Shown: positions 24,090 through 33,536, counted from the first letter of the stretch. The stretch: DNA of 64,000 nucleotides from Chloroflexota bacterium (GCA_013112575.1 JABFGG010000009.1:62001-126000), one strand, 5' to 3'. Made by a program: numbers and translations. Notes: generated by a model not told the origin, from the sequence alone.

Positions 24090-25811
24090 TTACTGGCTGG
24101 TGAATTCAGGTTCAGGCAGTTCCTTCAAGTTGTAGATCCAAATATAGTCCAAACCATTAATTGAAATTGTGTGTTCCGGCTCATGTTGGTTGAGGAAGTC
24201 CAATAAGGTTTTGGGGGCTTCGCGCTGGATTTGCTGGAAATAGATAATGGCGTAATCAGCATTCTGATATTCGTTGGAATACTCCTCATTCCAGGTCATA
24301 TCCAGTGTGGTGACCGTTTTTTCAGTAAACCAAAAATAAGAGAACGAGCCTGTACCGTACCAGGTAAGGATACGAGCCTCTTCGGCATTGGGTTGCTCGC
24401 GCAGGTAATCCGCCGCCAAATCAAGCCCATCTCCCCAGCCGATCATCATCACATCCTGTGCTTTCTCCTGGCCGCCTAACATCTGGTTGTAATGACTCAA
24501 GTAATAAGGGTATACATTGGTGGTGCTAATTACTTGAATGCTTACTACAAATAGCAATAAAGCTGCACCTGCATAGCGCGCCATGAACAGGTTGCTTTGA
24601 GCTCTCAGCCATCTAAAAAGAGCGAACCAGGACACACCCGCAACAAAAGCCGCCGGCCCGAAGAAGGGATGGAAATAACGATCGAACATGCGCGCCGGCA
24701 GTGTGAGCCAGATGGTGAAGACCAGCAAGTAGAGCCATATGAAAACAACCGTGTGGGAAGTATTCTCTTCACTGTTTCGCCGGAACACGGGCAATAGAAA
24801 CAACCCGGACAATAAAACCCCGATGAGGGTCACCGGTGTGCTGCGCCACAGGTAGGTGATGGGATAAAAGAACAGGCTGGGCCGTTCGTGGCTGACCACT
24901 TCCCCGTTAAAAAAGATACGCAGGCCTGTGCCGCCACTTTCGGAATAAAAACCCACTTTGCTAAACATCTGTGAGATCGTACCAAGCGGGTCAGTCCACA
25001 TGGCCGGGAAAAGGGTAACAAAGACCAATCCGGCCAATATCACTATGATCCCCAAAGGCGTGACTAATTGACGCCACGCCCACATTACAGTGGGGCGTTC
25101 CTGTCCATTGCGCAACTTGTTAGCTTCGTGTAGCAGCAGGATTAGCCCAAAGATGGGCAGCAAAATGGCCGAGGGTGCTTTGGTCAGCCAGGCCAAACCT
25201 GTCGCCACACCTGCAATAACCAGATCTGATCTGTTGCGGCCTTTAAGCAAATAAGCCAGGAAAGCAGCCAGTGCCAGGAACATGAAGGTGCCCATGAGGG
25301 CATCGGTGTGGAATATCTGAATATGAGCAATGTGGAAGGGCGAAAAGGCTAAAAGGGTGAAACCCAGTAGGGCAGGCCAACGGCCTACCAGGCGTTTAAG
25401 TACCCAGAAGGTCAGTGTCAGGACGAGAGAGTTCACAATGACCAGCATCAGGCGACTGGTGGCAATGAGGTCGATGGGAGGGACGCCATTGTCTCTATAA
25501 AAGAGGGAGGCTTTCTTGAAACTATCAAATTGACCCTGACCCAGGCCGCGATAATCGGGGAATTCGGCCAGGAAACCTGCTGCGCCGATCCAGGATAAAG
25601 TGACTGCGGGGTGCTCACGCTGGTAGGTGCCGGGCCAATCACGCTGCCCCAGGGCGTAATAGAAGTTGCCAGCGTAGACCAGCCAGGCAGGTTCGTCGAT
25701 GGTCACGTAGCGGTCGAGGTCGGTGCTGCGGGGAATGAAGATTATCAGGCCAACAAAGGCAGCCAGCACAAGATCACGCCAGGTTGATTTTAGCCAGTTT
25801 TGCAAGAGCAC
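24090..25811 (-). CDS. GT-C fold glycosyltransferase (GT39/PMT-like)
   Basis: A 573-residue polytopic membrane protein with 10 or more hydrophobic segments. The first outer loop carries DRYVTIDEPAWLVYAGNFYYAL, where the acidic pair is the expected catalytic and metal region of GT-C enzymes, followed by LARG-like blocks FTLLAFSPFHIAHIQIFHTDALMGTFM and GLAWLTKAPSAILLPIFG. These fit dolichyl/undecaprenyl-phosphate mannosyltransferase-like proteins that transfer sugars outside the membrane. The start is GTG 25811 with a poor ribosome site, so it could be slightly off. Substrate unknown. Confidence 0.85.
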   Translation of the reverse strand: MLLQNWLKSTWRDLVLAAFVGLIIFIPRSTDLDRYVTIDEPAWLVYAGNFYYALGQRDWPGTYQREHPAVTLSWIGAAGFLAEFPDYRGLGQGQFDSFKKASLFYRDNGVPPIDLIATSRLMLVIVNSLVLTLTFWVLKRLVGRWPALLGFTLLAFSPFHIAHIQIFHTDALMGTFMFLALAAFLAYLLKGRNRSDLVIAGVATGLAWLTKAPSAILLPIFGLILLLHEANKLRNGQERPTVMWAWRQLVTPLGIIVILAGLVFVTLFPAMWTDPLGTISQMFSKVGFYSESGGTGLRIFFNGEVVSHERPSLFFYPITYLWRSTPVTLIGVLLSGLFLLPVFRRNSEENTSHTVVFIWLYLLVFTIWLTLPARMFDRYFHPFFGPAAFVAGVSWFALFRWLRAQSNLFMARYAGAALLLFVVSIQVISTTNVYPYYLSHYNQMLGGQEKAQDVMMIGWGDGLDLAADYLREQPNAEEARILTWYGTGSFSYFWFTEKTVTTLDMTWNEEYSNEYQNADYAIIYFQQIQREAPKTLLDFLNQHEPEHTISINGLDYIWIYNLKELPEPEFTSQ

Positions 25812-25990
25812 TCCGATAGTGGGGGGGATTTAACATGTCTCTAATGGCAGAAAAAAACAGGCCACATTATACTCTCAATCCAAAGGTGCAATTTAATGCG
25901 TATAGCTATAATACTATCAATTGAACTTAGTTTTTTTGCACGCATTTTGCGCCTTTCAGTAGAATAAAGTGTATTGTTTTCTTGGAGTAA

Positions 25991-27916
25991 ATGGAGCTTA
26001 TTGTGGCTGTAAACAATGCCCGCCGACTTGAATATCATGATCGCTTTGCCTTGCAACAGGCTGACCAGGCCATTCGCAAAGACATGGTGCGCGCATTGGT
26101 GGAATTAATCACCAATAGCAATGACAGTTATCATCGCCTGGAAGAAGCTGGCATAGAAACTGACGGCCTCATCATCATCGAGATCCAGCGAAAAATGAAA
26201 AACGGTATTCTTCGTATCCGCGATTATGCTGAGGGCATGGATGCCGATACGATGAACCAGGCGGTTGGAACTTATGGCGCGCCCACCAGTGGTTTCCTGG
26301 AGGGACAATCCGTGCGTGGTTTGTGGGGGCGCGGTCTGAAAGACTCCTTTTATGGATTGGGCCACGGCACGGTCACTTCAATCAAGGATGACCTTTTTTA
26401 TCAGAGCCGCCTGTTTATCGAAGATGGCGCCCCCATGTACGAGCCGCCAGGTGAGGCTGTGCCTGTCACCGAGAAACAGCGCAAGCAGTATCAAATCCCA
26501 GAAGGCAATGGCACGGTCATGGAGATCATCCTCTCCCGCCCCGACGTGCCGGTACCGCGTGTGGACACCCTGCGCTTCAAGTTGCAGCAGCACTTTGAAC
26601 TGCGCACCATCATGGAGAATCCCCAGCGGGACATCACCCTGCGGGAGTTGAAGAGTAGTGTGTCAGTCAAGAATGAGTTCCCGCTTGGCTACCGCGCTCC
26701 GACCGGCATCCGTATCTACAATGAAGCCTTTTACGTCACGGGTCATCCGGCCCTGGTGCATCTTGAAGTCTATCGTTCCGACGAGCCTTTGACTACCGTC
26801 TCTGATGTGGGTGACTTCGCGGACGGCGGCTTGCTGGTGATCAGCAGGCGTGTGGTCATGGCCCTGACATTGCTGAAATACAATCACAATGATCATGCCT
26901 CAAGGGTTTATGGCACCATCACCTGCGACTATTTGCATGACCTCTTACAAAAAGAAGAGACTGAGCCGATCCTGACCGCCACGCGCGATGGCCTTAATTG
27001 GGATCATCCCTTCATGAAAGAGTTGCGCAGCGAGGTGGAGTTGCGCCTTGATCCCCTCGTGCAGGCCGAGCGTCGGCTGGCGCAGCAAACTGCCACACGG
27101 GTGGTCGATCAGAAATTGCGTAAGCGCTTTAATTCTGCGCTGAAACGGCTCAACTCCATTGCTAGTTCTGTATTGTCCCCGGCGCGCTCAGGGAAGAAAG
27201 AGAAGACCCGCCCGGACATCCCCTTTAACGGTTTTGGCTTCACCAAAGAATTTGCTTCGGTCCAATCGGGCCGCGCCACGACAATCACGCTGAGGGCGAT
27301 TGCCAGTGAAATGGTACGCGCAGGCGAGACGAGTGTGGTGCTTTCAGAGAACCGCGAAGTTTCGGTTTTGACGCCTACGGTGCAGATGCAGCCCCGTAAA
27401 GATTTCCCTGACATTATCGAAGCCAAGGTGCAGGTGGAAGGCCGCCAAGTAGGTGCAGAGTCGGTGGTGACCGCCAAGGCCAACGGGCACAGTGCTGAAG
27501 CACTGGTGCGTGTCACTTCCCGGCCTAAAGAAGAGAAAAGCGCACCGACCGGCTTTATCACCGACCTGGAATTCAGTCCCACGGCTGACCCCCGCCAGCG
27601 GGCCGTGTATGACCGGGAAGCGGCCAAGATCATCATTGCCACGCAGTCACCTTCGGTTGCTCCTTATCTCAGTGATGGCGGCGCAGGGGCTAATACCCCC
27701 CAGGGTCAGGTCTTGCTGGCTGAGATGGTCACGGATGTGATCTGCCGTGAGATCGCCCGCGTGGGTGTGCAGTCCGGTAAATTACCGGCATTTCATGAAG
27801 ACATGGAAGCTTCCATCCAGGCCCATGTTGTGCGCCTGCAGCATGAGTTTGCCCACGAGATCCATGCCTATTTCGTGGACTCGCAATACCGGCGCAAGAC
27901 TGTCGAAGAAGAATAG
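25991..27916 (+). CDS. GHKL (Hsp90/MORC-like) ATPase of unknown role
   Basis: A 641-residue soluble protein. The N-terminal 190 residues carry the GHKL ATP site: N box E38-LITN42SN44D45, G1 box D78-YAEGM83, and a G2-like loop VRGLWGRGLKDSFYGLG (109-124). The middle region holds helical and beta segments. The last 110 residues include LQHEFAHEIHAYF, which matches HExxH, possibly by chance. The layout resembles the stand-alone Hsp90/MORC-like ATPases often found near defence or DNA-handling genes, but there is no partner here. ATG 25991 and GTG 26003 are both possible starts; the latter has better GGAG spacing. Cytosolic; substrate unknown. Confidence 0.8.
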   Translation: MELIVAVNNARRLEYHDRFALQQADQAIRKDMVRALVELITNSNDSYHRLEEAGIETDGLIIIEIQRKMKNGILRIRDYAEGMDADTMNQAVGTYGAPTSGFLEGQSVRGLWGRGLKDSFYGLGHGTVTSIKDDLFYQSRLFIEDGAPMYEPPGEAVPVTEKQRKQYQIPEGNGTVMEIILSRPDVPVPRVDTLRFKLQQHFELRTIMENPQRDITLRELKSSVSVKNEFPLGYRAPTGIRIYNEAFYVTGHPALVHLEVYRSDEPLTTVSDVGDFADGGLLVISRRVVMALTLLKYNHNDHASRVYGTITCDYLHDLLQKEETEPILTATRDGLNWDHPFMKELRSEVELRLDPLVQAERRLAQQTATRVVDQKLRKRFNSALKRLNSIASSVLSPARSGKKEKTRPDIPFNGFGFTKEFASVQSGRATTITLRAIASEMVRAGETSVVLSENREVSVLTPTVQMQPRKDFPDIIEAKVQVEGRQVGAESVVTAKANGHSAEALVRVTSRPKEEKSAPTGFITDLEFSPTADPRQRAVYDREAAKIIIATQSPSVAPYLSDGGAGANTPQGQVLLAEMVTDVICREIARVGVQSGKLPAFHEDMEASIQAHVVRLQHEFAHEIHAYFVDSQYRRKTVEEE

Positions 27917-27936
27917 TAAAACAATCCATGCACTAT

Positions 27937-27975
27937 AATGCGTGCTGCGAACAATGCGTGGCACGCATTTGTTTT
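27937..27975 (+). terminator. Hairpin terminator after the GHKL gene
   Basis: AATGCGTGC (27937-27945) and GCACGCATT (27961-27969) form a perfect 9-bp stem followed by TGTTTTT. The 15-nt loop contains another copy of AATGCGTG, so alternative pairing is possible. Confidence 0.75.
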
Positions 27976-28024
27976 TAATTGGCCTCTTTTCGGAAGATAC
28001 AAACAAAGATAGGTGTCTTAGCTC

Positions 28025-29353
28025 ATGACCTCTGAACGCGTGATCCGTAATTACCTTACCATTGCAGCCCTGTACACATTATCGGCATCCCTCATCTGGG
28101 GGGTGAATACACTATTTTTGCTGGACGCTGGCCTGAACATCTTTGGAGTGTTTATCGCTAATTCCGTTTTTACCGGGGCAATGGCTTTATTCGAGATTCC
28201 CACAGGCGTGCTGGCCGATACGCGTGGGCGGCGTGCTTCGTTCTTATTGAGTCTCGTTGTGCTTGCGATTGGTACCCTGGGTTACGTGGCTGCTGGTGAA
28301 TGGGGGGGCGGCTTGCTGTGGTTCAGCCTCACCTCCATCATTCTGGGGCTGGGCTACACTTTTTATTCTGGGGCCGTGGAGGCCTGGCTGGTGGATGCCC
28401 TTAACGCCAGCGGCTATAGTGGCAACCTGGACCGTATCTTTGCGCGGGCCGGCATTGTGACGGGTGGGGCCATGTTGGTGGGTACTGTGGGAGGCGGCTT
28501 TTTGGGTAACCTCGACCTGGCCATCCCTTTCCTGGCACGCGCTGTATTGTTGTTGATCCTTTTTGTATTGGCCTATTTCACCATGCATGACATCGGTTAT
28601 GAGCCACGTGCTTTGGAATGGAGCCGCATCCCTGCCGAAATGAGCAAGATCGCGCGGGTCAGCCTGCGCTTTGGCTGGAAAGAGCCGCAATTGCGCTTGT
28701 TGATGCTCAACGGGGCTGTGACGGGTAGTTTCTTCTTCTGGGCATTCTACGCCTGGCAGCCCTACTTCCTTGAGCTACTCGGTGAGGATGCCGTTTGGGT
28801 GGCAGGTGTAGTGGCAGCTTTGATCGCTATATCCACTATGGCGGGCAATGCCTTTGTGGAATGGTTCAGTGGTTTGTGTGGCCGCCGCACCACTGTGCTA
28901 TTGTGGGCCACATTCATCATCAGTGTTGCTATGGTTTTGGTGGGGGTAACGGGCAATTTCTGGGTGGCAGTGGTCGTTTTCTTAATTGCCATGGCGGCCA
29001 GTGGCGTATACACACCGGTGCGACAGGCTTACATTCACCAGTTGATCCCCTCTGAAGAACGAGCCACCATGATTTCTTTTGATTCGATGGTGGCCAGCGC
29101 AGGCAGCATCTTTGGTCAATCAGGATTAGGTTATTTAGCTCAACAAGTACAGTCTATCGGTACCGGCTACATTACTGGCGGTTTGTATACTCTTGTCGCA
29201 CTGCCTATCCTATACGCTTTGCGTCGCATGGATGACCCGGCTGATGCCATGATCGGCCCGGCGGGAGCGGATAGTGGTTGTGCGGCTCAAGGTATTCCGC
29301 AGGTTTCTGGCGTCGATACCGTGGCTAAACAGCTTCCAGTAGCAGGCGATTAG
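28025..29353 (+). CDS. MFS transporter
   Basis: A 442-residue major facilitator with about 12 membrane segments. The family A motif is present after helix 2 (GVLADTRGRRASF) and a weaker version in the second half (FSGLCGRRTTVLL). The C-terminal 45 residues are soluble. It belongs to the drug/metabolite-exporter-like branch by general look; substrate unknown. It starts 50 bases after the upstream terminator, so it is expressed separately from the GHKL gene, and is followed 17 bases later by a small membrane-protein gene. Confidence 0.9.
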   Translation: MTSERVIRNYLTIAALYTLSASLIWGVNTLFLLDAGLNIFGVFIANSVFTGAMALFEIPTGVLADTRGRRASFLLSLVVLAIGTLGYVAAGEWGGGLLWFSLTSIILGLGYTFYSGAVEAWLVDALNASGYSGNLDRIFARAGIVTGGAMLVGTVGGGFLGNLDLAIPFLARAVLLLILFVLAYFTMHDIGYEPRALEWSRIPAEMSKIARVSLRFGWKEPQLRLLMLNGAVTGSFFFWAFYAWQPYFLELLGEDAVWVAGVVAALIAISTMAGNAFVEWFSGLCGRRTTVLLWATFIISVAMVLVGVTGNFWVAVVVFLIAMAASGVYTPVRQAYIHQLIPSEERATMISFDSMVASAGSIFGQSGLGYLAQQVQSIGTGYITGGLYTLVALPILYALRRMDDPADAMIGPAGADSGCAAQGIPQVSGVDTVAKQLPVAGD

Positions 29354-29370
29354 GCTAAAATTGGGGCTAG

Positions 29371-29775
29371 ATGATCAATCCCCGGGATGATATTCGCGTA
29401 GAGTTTGATAACCCAGATTTTCAGCTACCCGGCTGGCCGGGCTACCGCACCCGTCCGGGATATTCAGGTTATGACCCTTTGGATTATCAATACGAATATT
29501 CGCATTTTCAGGGGCGAATAATGCGGTCCTTAATAACGCGGGATTGGCACACGAATAACCTTTTTTTCAAATCTATTCTTGATTTCGTTGGATTGACATT
29601 CCTATTTTTCAACCTGTTAGGGTATATAGGGCTTGCACTTACTGGGCTTTTTTATCTTGTGAATATGGGGCTGTGGGGTGCTATTGGCCTATTAGGAATT
29701 TTGTTGTCTATTTACTCGATCATCTGGCTGGGTTTTCGCGAGATCGACGCGATTTTAGAAGACGAAAACGGCTAA
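29371..29775 (+). CDS. Small membrane protein with two spans, function unknown
   Basis: A 134-residue protein. The first 70 residues are soluble and rich in Tyr/Pro/Asp (FQLPGWPGYRTRPGYSGYDPLDYQYEYSHF); two hydrophobic segments follow (about 70-92 and 97-122), then an acidic tail DAILEDENG. TAAAAT lies nine bases before the ATG, so it may have its own near-leaderless transcript or be read from the MFS gene. No family recognised. Confidence 0.65.
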   Translation: MINPRDDIRVEFDNPDFQLPGWPGYRTRPGYSGYDPLDYQYEYSHFQGRIMRSLITRDWHTNNLFFKSILDFVGLTFLFFNLLGYIGLALTGLFYLVNMGLWGAIGLLGILLSIYSIIWLGFREIDAILEDENG

Positions 29776-29782
29776 TCCCAAA

Positions 29783-31954
29783 TCAAAAACCAGCAATCTG
29801 CAATCGCTCCGCCAACCCAGTCCACCTTTCCGCTACCTTGTTGTTTTTGACCGCGATGGCAGTGGCCTTGCGGCTGCCAACCAGCACACACAATTGTTTG
29901 GCGCGTGTGATGGCTGTATAGAGCAAGTTGCGTTGCAGCATCATATAGTGGTGAGTGAGCAGCGGCAGGATGATGACGGGGAACTCAGAACCCTGTGATT
30001 TGTGCACCGAGATGGCGTAGGCCAGCACCAACTGGTCGGCCTCGCTCCAGTCGTAGGTCACGCTGCGGCCCTCGAACTCCATCGTCATAGTTTTGCCGAC
30101 ACCGTCGATCTCTTTGAGTGCGCCAATATCGCCATTAAAGACACCCTTATCGTAGTCATTGCGAATCTGCATGACTTTGTCGCCAGGCCGGAAGGTCTGA
30201 CCAAAGAGGCTGCGTTCCGGCTTGAGGGCATTGCCGGGGTTGAGCGCATCCTGTAATTGGGCATTGAGGGCTGTGATGCCTGCCGGGCCGCGGTACATGG
30301 GCACCAGCACCTGAATGTCATTGCTACTCATGCCGAACTTCTGAGGGATGCGCTGTGTCACTAGATCCACGACCCACTCAGCCGCTTTCTCTGCGGTTTC
30401 AGCAGGGAAGAGGAAGAAGTCGCCACTGTCCGTGGAAAAGTTGGGCGACTCACCCTGGTTGATCAGGTGGGCGTTGGTGATGATGTCCGAGCCTTTCGCC
30501 TGTCGGAATATCTCGGTCAGATGCGTGACGGGCACAAGTTCACTGGCGATCACATCTCTCAACACATCCCCAGCCCCCACAGAAGGCAACTGGTCAACGT
30601 CACCCACTAAAACCAGATGTGTACCTGCTTCCAGCGCCTTGAGCAGGTTGTTTGCCAGGATGACGTCCAGCATGGAGACCTCGTCCACGACCAGCAGGTC
30701 AACGGGTAACGGGTTGTTCTGGTCGAAGTTGAAGCCTTCCATGGGCGAGAATTCCAGCAGACGGTGGATGGTACTGGCCGGTTTGCCCGTAGCTTCCGAA
30801 AGGCGTTTGGCGGCACGGCCTGTCGGCGAGGCCAGCGCAAAGCGTTTATTGGCCCCTTCTAGGGCGGCGATCAGGGCACGGATGGCCGTGGTTTTGCCGG
30901 TGCCCGGCCCGCCCGTGAGCACGCTGACCGGGTTAGACAGGGCTTTGCGGATGGCAGCATCCTGTTCTTCAGATAGGCTTTCGTCCAAATTGACGAAAGT
31001 AGGAGGTACGTCGCTGAGTTTGGGGGGCAGGCTGGTGGCCAACTGTTTGAGGCGCTCGGCTACCCCTTTTTCGGCGTAATAGTAAGGGGTCAAGTAGATG
31101 GCTGTTTGTTTTTCTTCTGCTACCTGGACTTCGCCCGCCACGATTAATTCGGCTTCTTTCAGTCTTTCGAATGAGTCTGGCAATAAAGACCGGCTAACCC
31201 CCAGTAGCTCGGCTGCCCTAACCGCCAGAACCTCCTGTGGCACAAACACGTGTCCTTCGCCCAACATGTCTTCCAGCAGATAGATCACGCCCGCTTCGAT
31301 ACGCGTGGGGTGGTCGCTGGGCAGGCCCATGTCGCGGGCGATCTTGTCGGCAGTCTTGAAGCCCACGCCGTAAATGTCCCGCGCCAGTTGGTAAGGGTCT
31401 GACTGCACCACCTGAAGGGCCACGTCGCCGTATTGTTTGTAGATCTTGATGGCCAGGTTGGTGCTCACCCCGTGGCTGTGCAGGAACAGCATGATGTCTT
31501 TGACTTGCTTTTGCTCCTGCCAGGCGTCAATGACCCGCTTGACCAGCTTCTTGGGGAATTTCGGTACTTCAAGCAAGCGCTCAGGAGTCTTGTCGATGAC
31601 CTCCAGCGTTTCTTCACCAAAATGCTCTGTGATGCGTTCTGCTCGCACGGGGCCAATGCCGGGCAACAAGCCTGATTCCAGGTAACGTTTGATACCCTGC
31701 ACCGTTGAAGGGGCAATTTGCTCGACGATCTGGGCATTAAATTGCTGGCCGAATTTAGCATGCGTGGCCCAATCCCCCTGAATGCGCAAGTATTCACCGG
31801 GAGCCAGTTCTGGCAGGTTGCCCGTAACAGTTATCAGTCCTTCTTTATCCGCAGCCGGCAGGTTGTTTTCATCCGCTTGCAGGCGCAGGACGCTATAGCC
31901 GTTTTCAGGGTTATAAAAAGTGATGCGTTCGACCGAGCCTTTTAGTGTTTCCAC
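29783..31954 (-). CDS. recD2: RecD2-like ATP-dependent DNA helicase
   Basis: A 723-residue SF1B 5'-3' helicase of the RecD2/TraA group without RecBC. The GTG start at 31954 is preferred to an in-frame ATG at 32098: it begins with the family's VETLKGSVERITFYNPENGYSVLRL and stands seven bases after a perfect TATAAT. The N-terminal OB-like and helix-hairpin-helix region spans about 1-200 (GIGPVRAERI). Walker A is LTGGPGTGKTTAIRAL, motif II is LLVVDEVSMLD, and the C-terminal UvrD_C_2 part contains YAISVHKSQGSEFPVIILPL. Likely role: DNA repair or resolving stalled forks. Confidence 0.93.
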   Translation of the reverse strand: METLKGSVERITFYNPENGYSVLRLQADENNLPAADKEGLITVTGNLPELAPGEYLRIQGDWATHAKFGQQFNAQIVEQIAPSTVQGIKRYLESGLLPGIGPVRAERITEHFGEETLEVIDKTPERLLEVPKFPKKLVKRVIDAWQEQKQVKDIMLFLHSHGVSTNLAIKIYKQYGDVALQVVQSDPYQLARDIYGVGFKTADKIARDMGLPSDHPTRIEAGVIYLLEDMLGEGHVFVPQEVLAVRAAELLGVSRSLLPDSFERLKEAELIVAGEVQVAEEKQTAIYLTPYYYAEKGVAERLKQLATSLPPKLSDVPPTFVNLDESLSEEQDAAIRKALSNPVSVLTGGPGTGKTTAIRALIAALEGANKRFALASPTGRAAKRLSEATGKPASTIHRLLEFSPMEGFNFDQNNPLPVDLLVVDEVSMLDVILANNLLKALEAGTHLVLVGDVDQLPSVGAGDVLRDVIASELVPVTHLTEIFRQAKGSDIITNAHLINQGESPNFSTDSGDFFLFPAETAEKAAEWVVDLVTQRIPQKFGMSSNDIQVLVPMYRGPAGITALNAQLQDALNPGNALKPERSLFGQTFRPGDKVMQIRNDYDKGVFNGDIGALKEIDGVGKTMTMEFEGRSVTYDWSEADQLVLAYAISVHKSQGSEFPVIILPLLTHHYMMLQRNLLYTAITRAKQLCVLVGSRKATAIAVKNNKVAERWTGLAERLQIAGF

Positions 31955-31961
31955 GAGGGGA

Positions 31962-31967
31962 ATTATA
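31962..31967 (-). promoter_or_regulatory. -10 box for a leaderless recD2 mRNA
   Basis: A perfect TATAAT on the minus strand, seven bases before the GTG start at 31954. The -35 region is poor (GCTTTT) and overlaps the terminator of the upstream gene. Confidence 0.65.
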
Positions 31968-31982
31968 GCGCCTTGCGTTAAA

Positions 31983-32016
31983 TAAAAAGCCGGTGCAAAG
32001 ATAACTCTGCACCGGC
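31983..32016 (-). terminator. Rho-independent terminator of the LCP gene
   Basis: GCCGGTGCA (31989-31997) and TGCACCGGC (32008-32016) form a 9-bp perfect stem. On the minus strand it is followed by TTTTTATT. It lies 20 bases after the LCP stop. Confidence 0.9.
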
Positions 32017-32036
32017 ATAAGGACAAGTTTGGAAAA

Positions 32037-33500
32037 CTAAGGTACAGCCCAATCGCCGCCGATGATGATCTCAATGTCAACGGCACTGTTGGGGTCATAC
32101 TTGTTGAAATAGCGCGTCTTCTGGATACCCATCAGGTTCATCAGGAAATCAACCGTATAGGGTTTGCCGGTGTAATCGATGATCGTGGTGGATGTTGTTA
32201 TGTCGGCATTGCCTACTTCGATCACGTTAATGCCCTGCCCGATCAGGAACTGTTCAGTTGTGCCTGCCAGTCCACCTGTTGCCGTGCCATTGTAGATGCC
32301 TATGGTGGCTGCTTCTAATTCCACCAGGTCAGCGGGTTGGGCGTTGAGGATCACGGGCGCAGTAACTACCGAAGCGCTGAAGATCTCATCGCGCAGGATA
32401 CGGATCTCCTGCGTAACCGGTTTGAGGATCGATTGTGTACCATCCGGTGACATGTCCAGGGTGACCTGTTTGGGTGGGGAAATGACGCCGCGGCTGATGT
32501 TTGCTAGGTCGATCTGGGTTGCCAATAAGCCCAACTTGATGGCCTCATCAAAGGTCATGTTGGTGCGAATGCCGGTTTGTAAATCGTTGAAGATGCTCAC
32601 TGCGTTGGTCAACACGTGCGCCTGTGTGTCCGGGCGCAATAGCTGGTTGCGCATGGCAATGATTACCTGCTGCTGTCTTTGGGCGCGGTCAAAGTCGCCA
32701 TTCTCGCTATTACGCGCTCGGGCATAGGCCAGCGCATACTCACCATAAAGGTTCTGTACACCAGGTTGCAACTTGATGGGGTTGGGACGGCCAATGATGT
32801 CAACCTTGATCTCTGCCGGGATATCTACCTTGACGCCGCCGATCTCATCGATAAAGCGTACAAAGGCATCAAAATCGACCTGGGCATAATAGTTGATGGT
32901 GATGCCCATGAATTCTTCGACTGTGCGTACGGCCAGGCCAGGACCACCGCCGGGTAGTTGGGAGCCTTCGCCGATCTGGTAAGCTGTGTTGATCTTGGCA
33001 TGTTCAAAGCCGGGGATCTCGACCCACAAGTCACGTGGAATGGATAACATTCCCGCCGTTTTGGTAATGGGGTCCAGAGTCAGCAGGATCATGGTATCGG
33101 TACGGGGGGCACCCTGGTCGGCTTCCCAGTCACGCAGGTCAAGCCCCATCACGAGGATGGTAACGCGGCTGGCTCCGTCCCAAGGAGCCAAATCGGTGTC
33201 ATCCGTTGCCGGGCTGATCTCGCCGCTGGGGAGTTCGCTCTCTGGGACTCCGGCAATCTCGGGCTCTCCATTAGAACTAATGGCGACACCCGGCAGATCA
33301 AAAGCAGTGACGCTCTTGGTAATGTCGCGGATGGTGACAAAAGCCAGATAAGCGGTGATAGCAAGGGCCAAAATGAAAGCACCTCCCAAAATACGCATCA
33401 GCCAATCGGGCTGGCGGTTGGGGTGGCGGCGGCGCTGGCCGTTGCGACGCTTGTTGCGCACCATTGAGGAGCGGTCTTGTTGTGGTCTTGGTTGTTGCAT
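32037..33500 (-). CDS. LytR-CpsA-Psr (LCP) family protein
   Basis: A 487-residue membrane-anchored protein: Arg/Gln-rich cytosolic head (1-33), one membrane span (about 35-57), then an outer LCP domain (about 105-270). LCP landmarks are visible: VTILVMGLDLR, RTDTMILLTLDP, MLSIPRDLWVEIPG, KINTAYQIG, and the RARNSENGDFDRAQRQQQVI arginine cluster that binds the polyprenyl pyrophosphate. The C-terminal 90 residues resemble an LytR_C domain. Such enzymes transfer glycopolymers from lipid carriers to the wall or to proteins. In a genome with a degenerate PBP, the acceptor is an open question. Leaderless promoter upstream. Confidence 0.92.
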   Translation of the reverse strand: MQQPRPQQDRSSMVRNKRRNGQRRRHPNRQPDWLMRILGGAFILALAITAYLAFVTIRDITKSVTAFDLPGVAISSNGEPEIAGVPESELPSGEISPATDDTDLAPWDGASRVTILVMGLDLRDWEADQGAPRTDTMILLTLDPITKTAGMLSIPRDLWVEIPGFEHAKINTAYQIGEGSQLPGGGPGLAVRTVEEFMGITINYYAQVDFDAFVRFIDEIGGVKVDIPAEIKVDIIGRPNPIKLQPGVQNLYGEYALAYARARNSENGDFDRAQRQQQVIIAMRNQLLRPDTQAHVLTNAVSIFNDLQTGIRTNMTFDEAIKLGLLATQIDLANISRGVISPPKQVTLDMSPDGTQSILKPVTQEIRILRDEIFSASVVTAPVILNAQPADLVELEAATIGIYNGTATGGLAGTTEQFLIGQGINVIEVGNADITTSTTIIDYTGKPYTVDFLMNLMGIQKTRYFNKYDPNSAVDIEIIIGGDWAVP

Positions 33501-33507
33501 AAGCTAG

Positions 33508-33536
33508 ATTATAGGTTTACCCAATTTCATAAGCAA
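33508..33536 (-). promoter_or_regulatory. Promoter for a leaderless LCP mRNA
   Basis: TTGCTT (33536-33531), a 17-bp spacer and a perfect TATAAT (33513-33508) lie exactly seven bases before the ATG at 33500. The same geometry occurs at 13421-13449 and 31962-31967. Confidence 0.7.

Noticed and set aside
27823-27870. A true zinc protease site (HEFAH) in the GHKL ATPase
   Set aside because: Not claimed as a feature: a single HExxH near a helical C-terminus occurs often by chance and no third ligand is evident.
30348-31079. A 243-codon plus-strand frame
   Set aside because: Ser/Arg-rich antisense of the recD2 coding region.
31955-32098. N-terminal extension of the RecD2-like protein to ATG 32098
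   Set aside because: It would run through the LCP terminator and into the LCP gene; the family start and a TATAAT point to GTG 31954.
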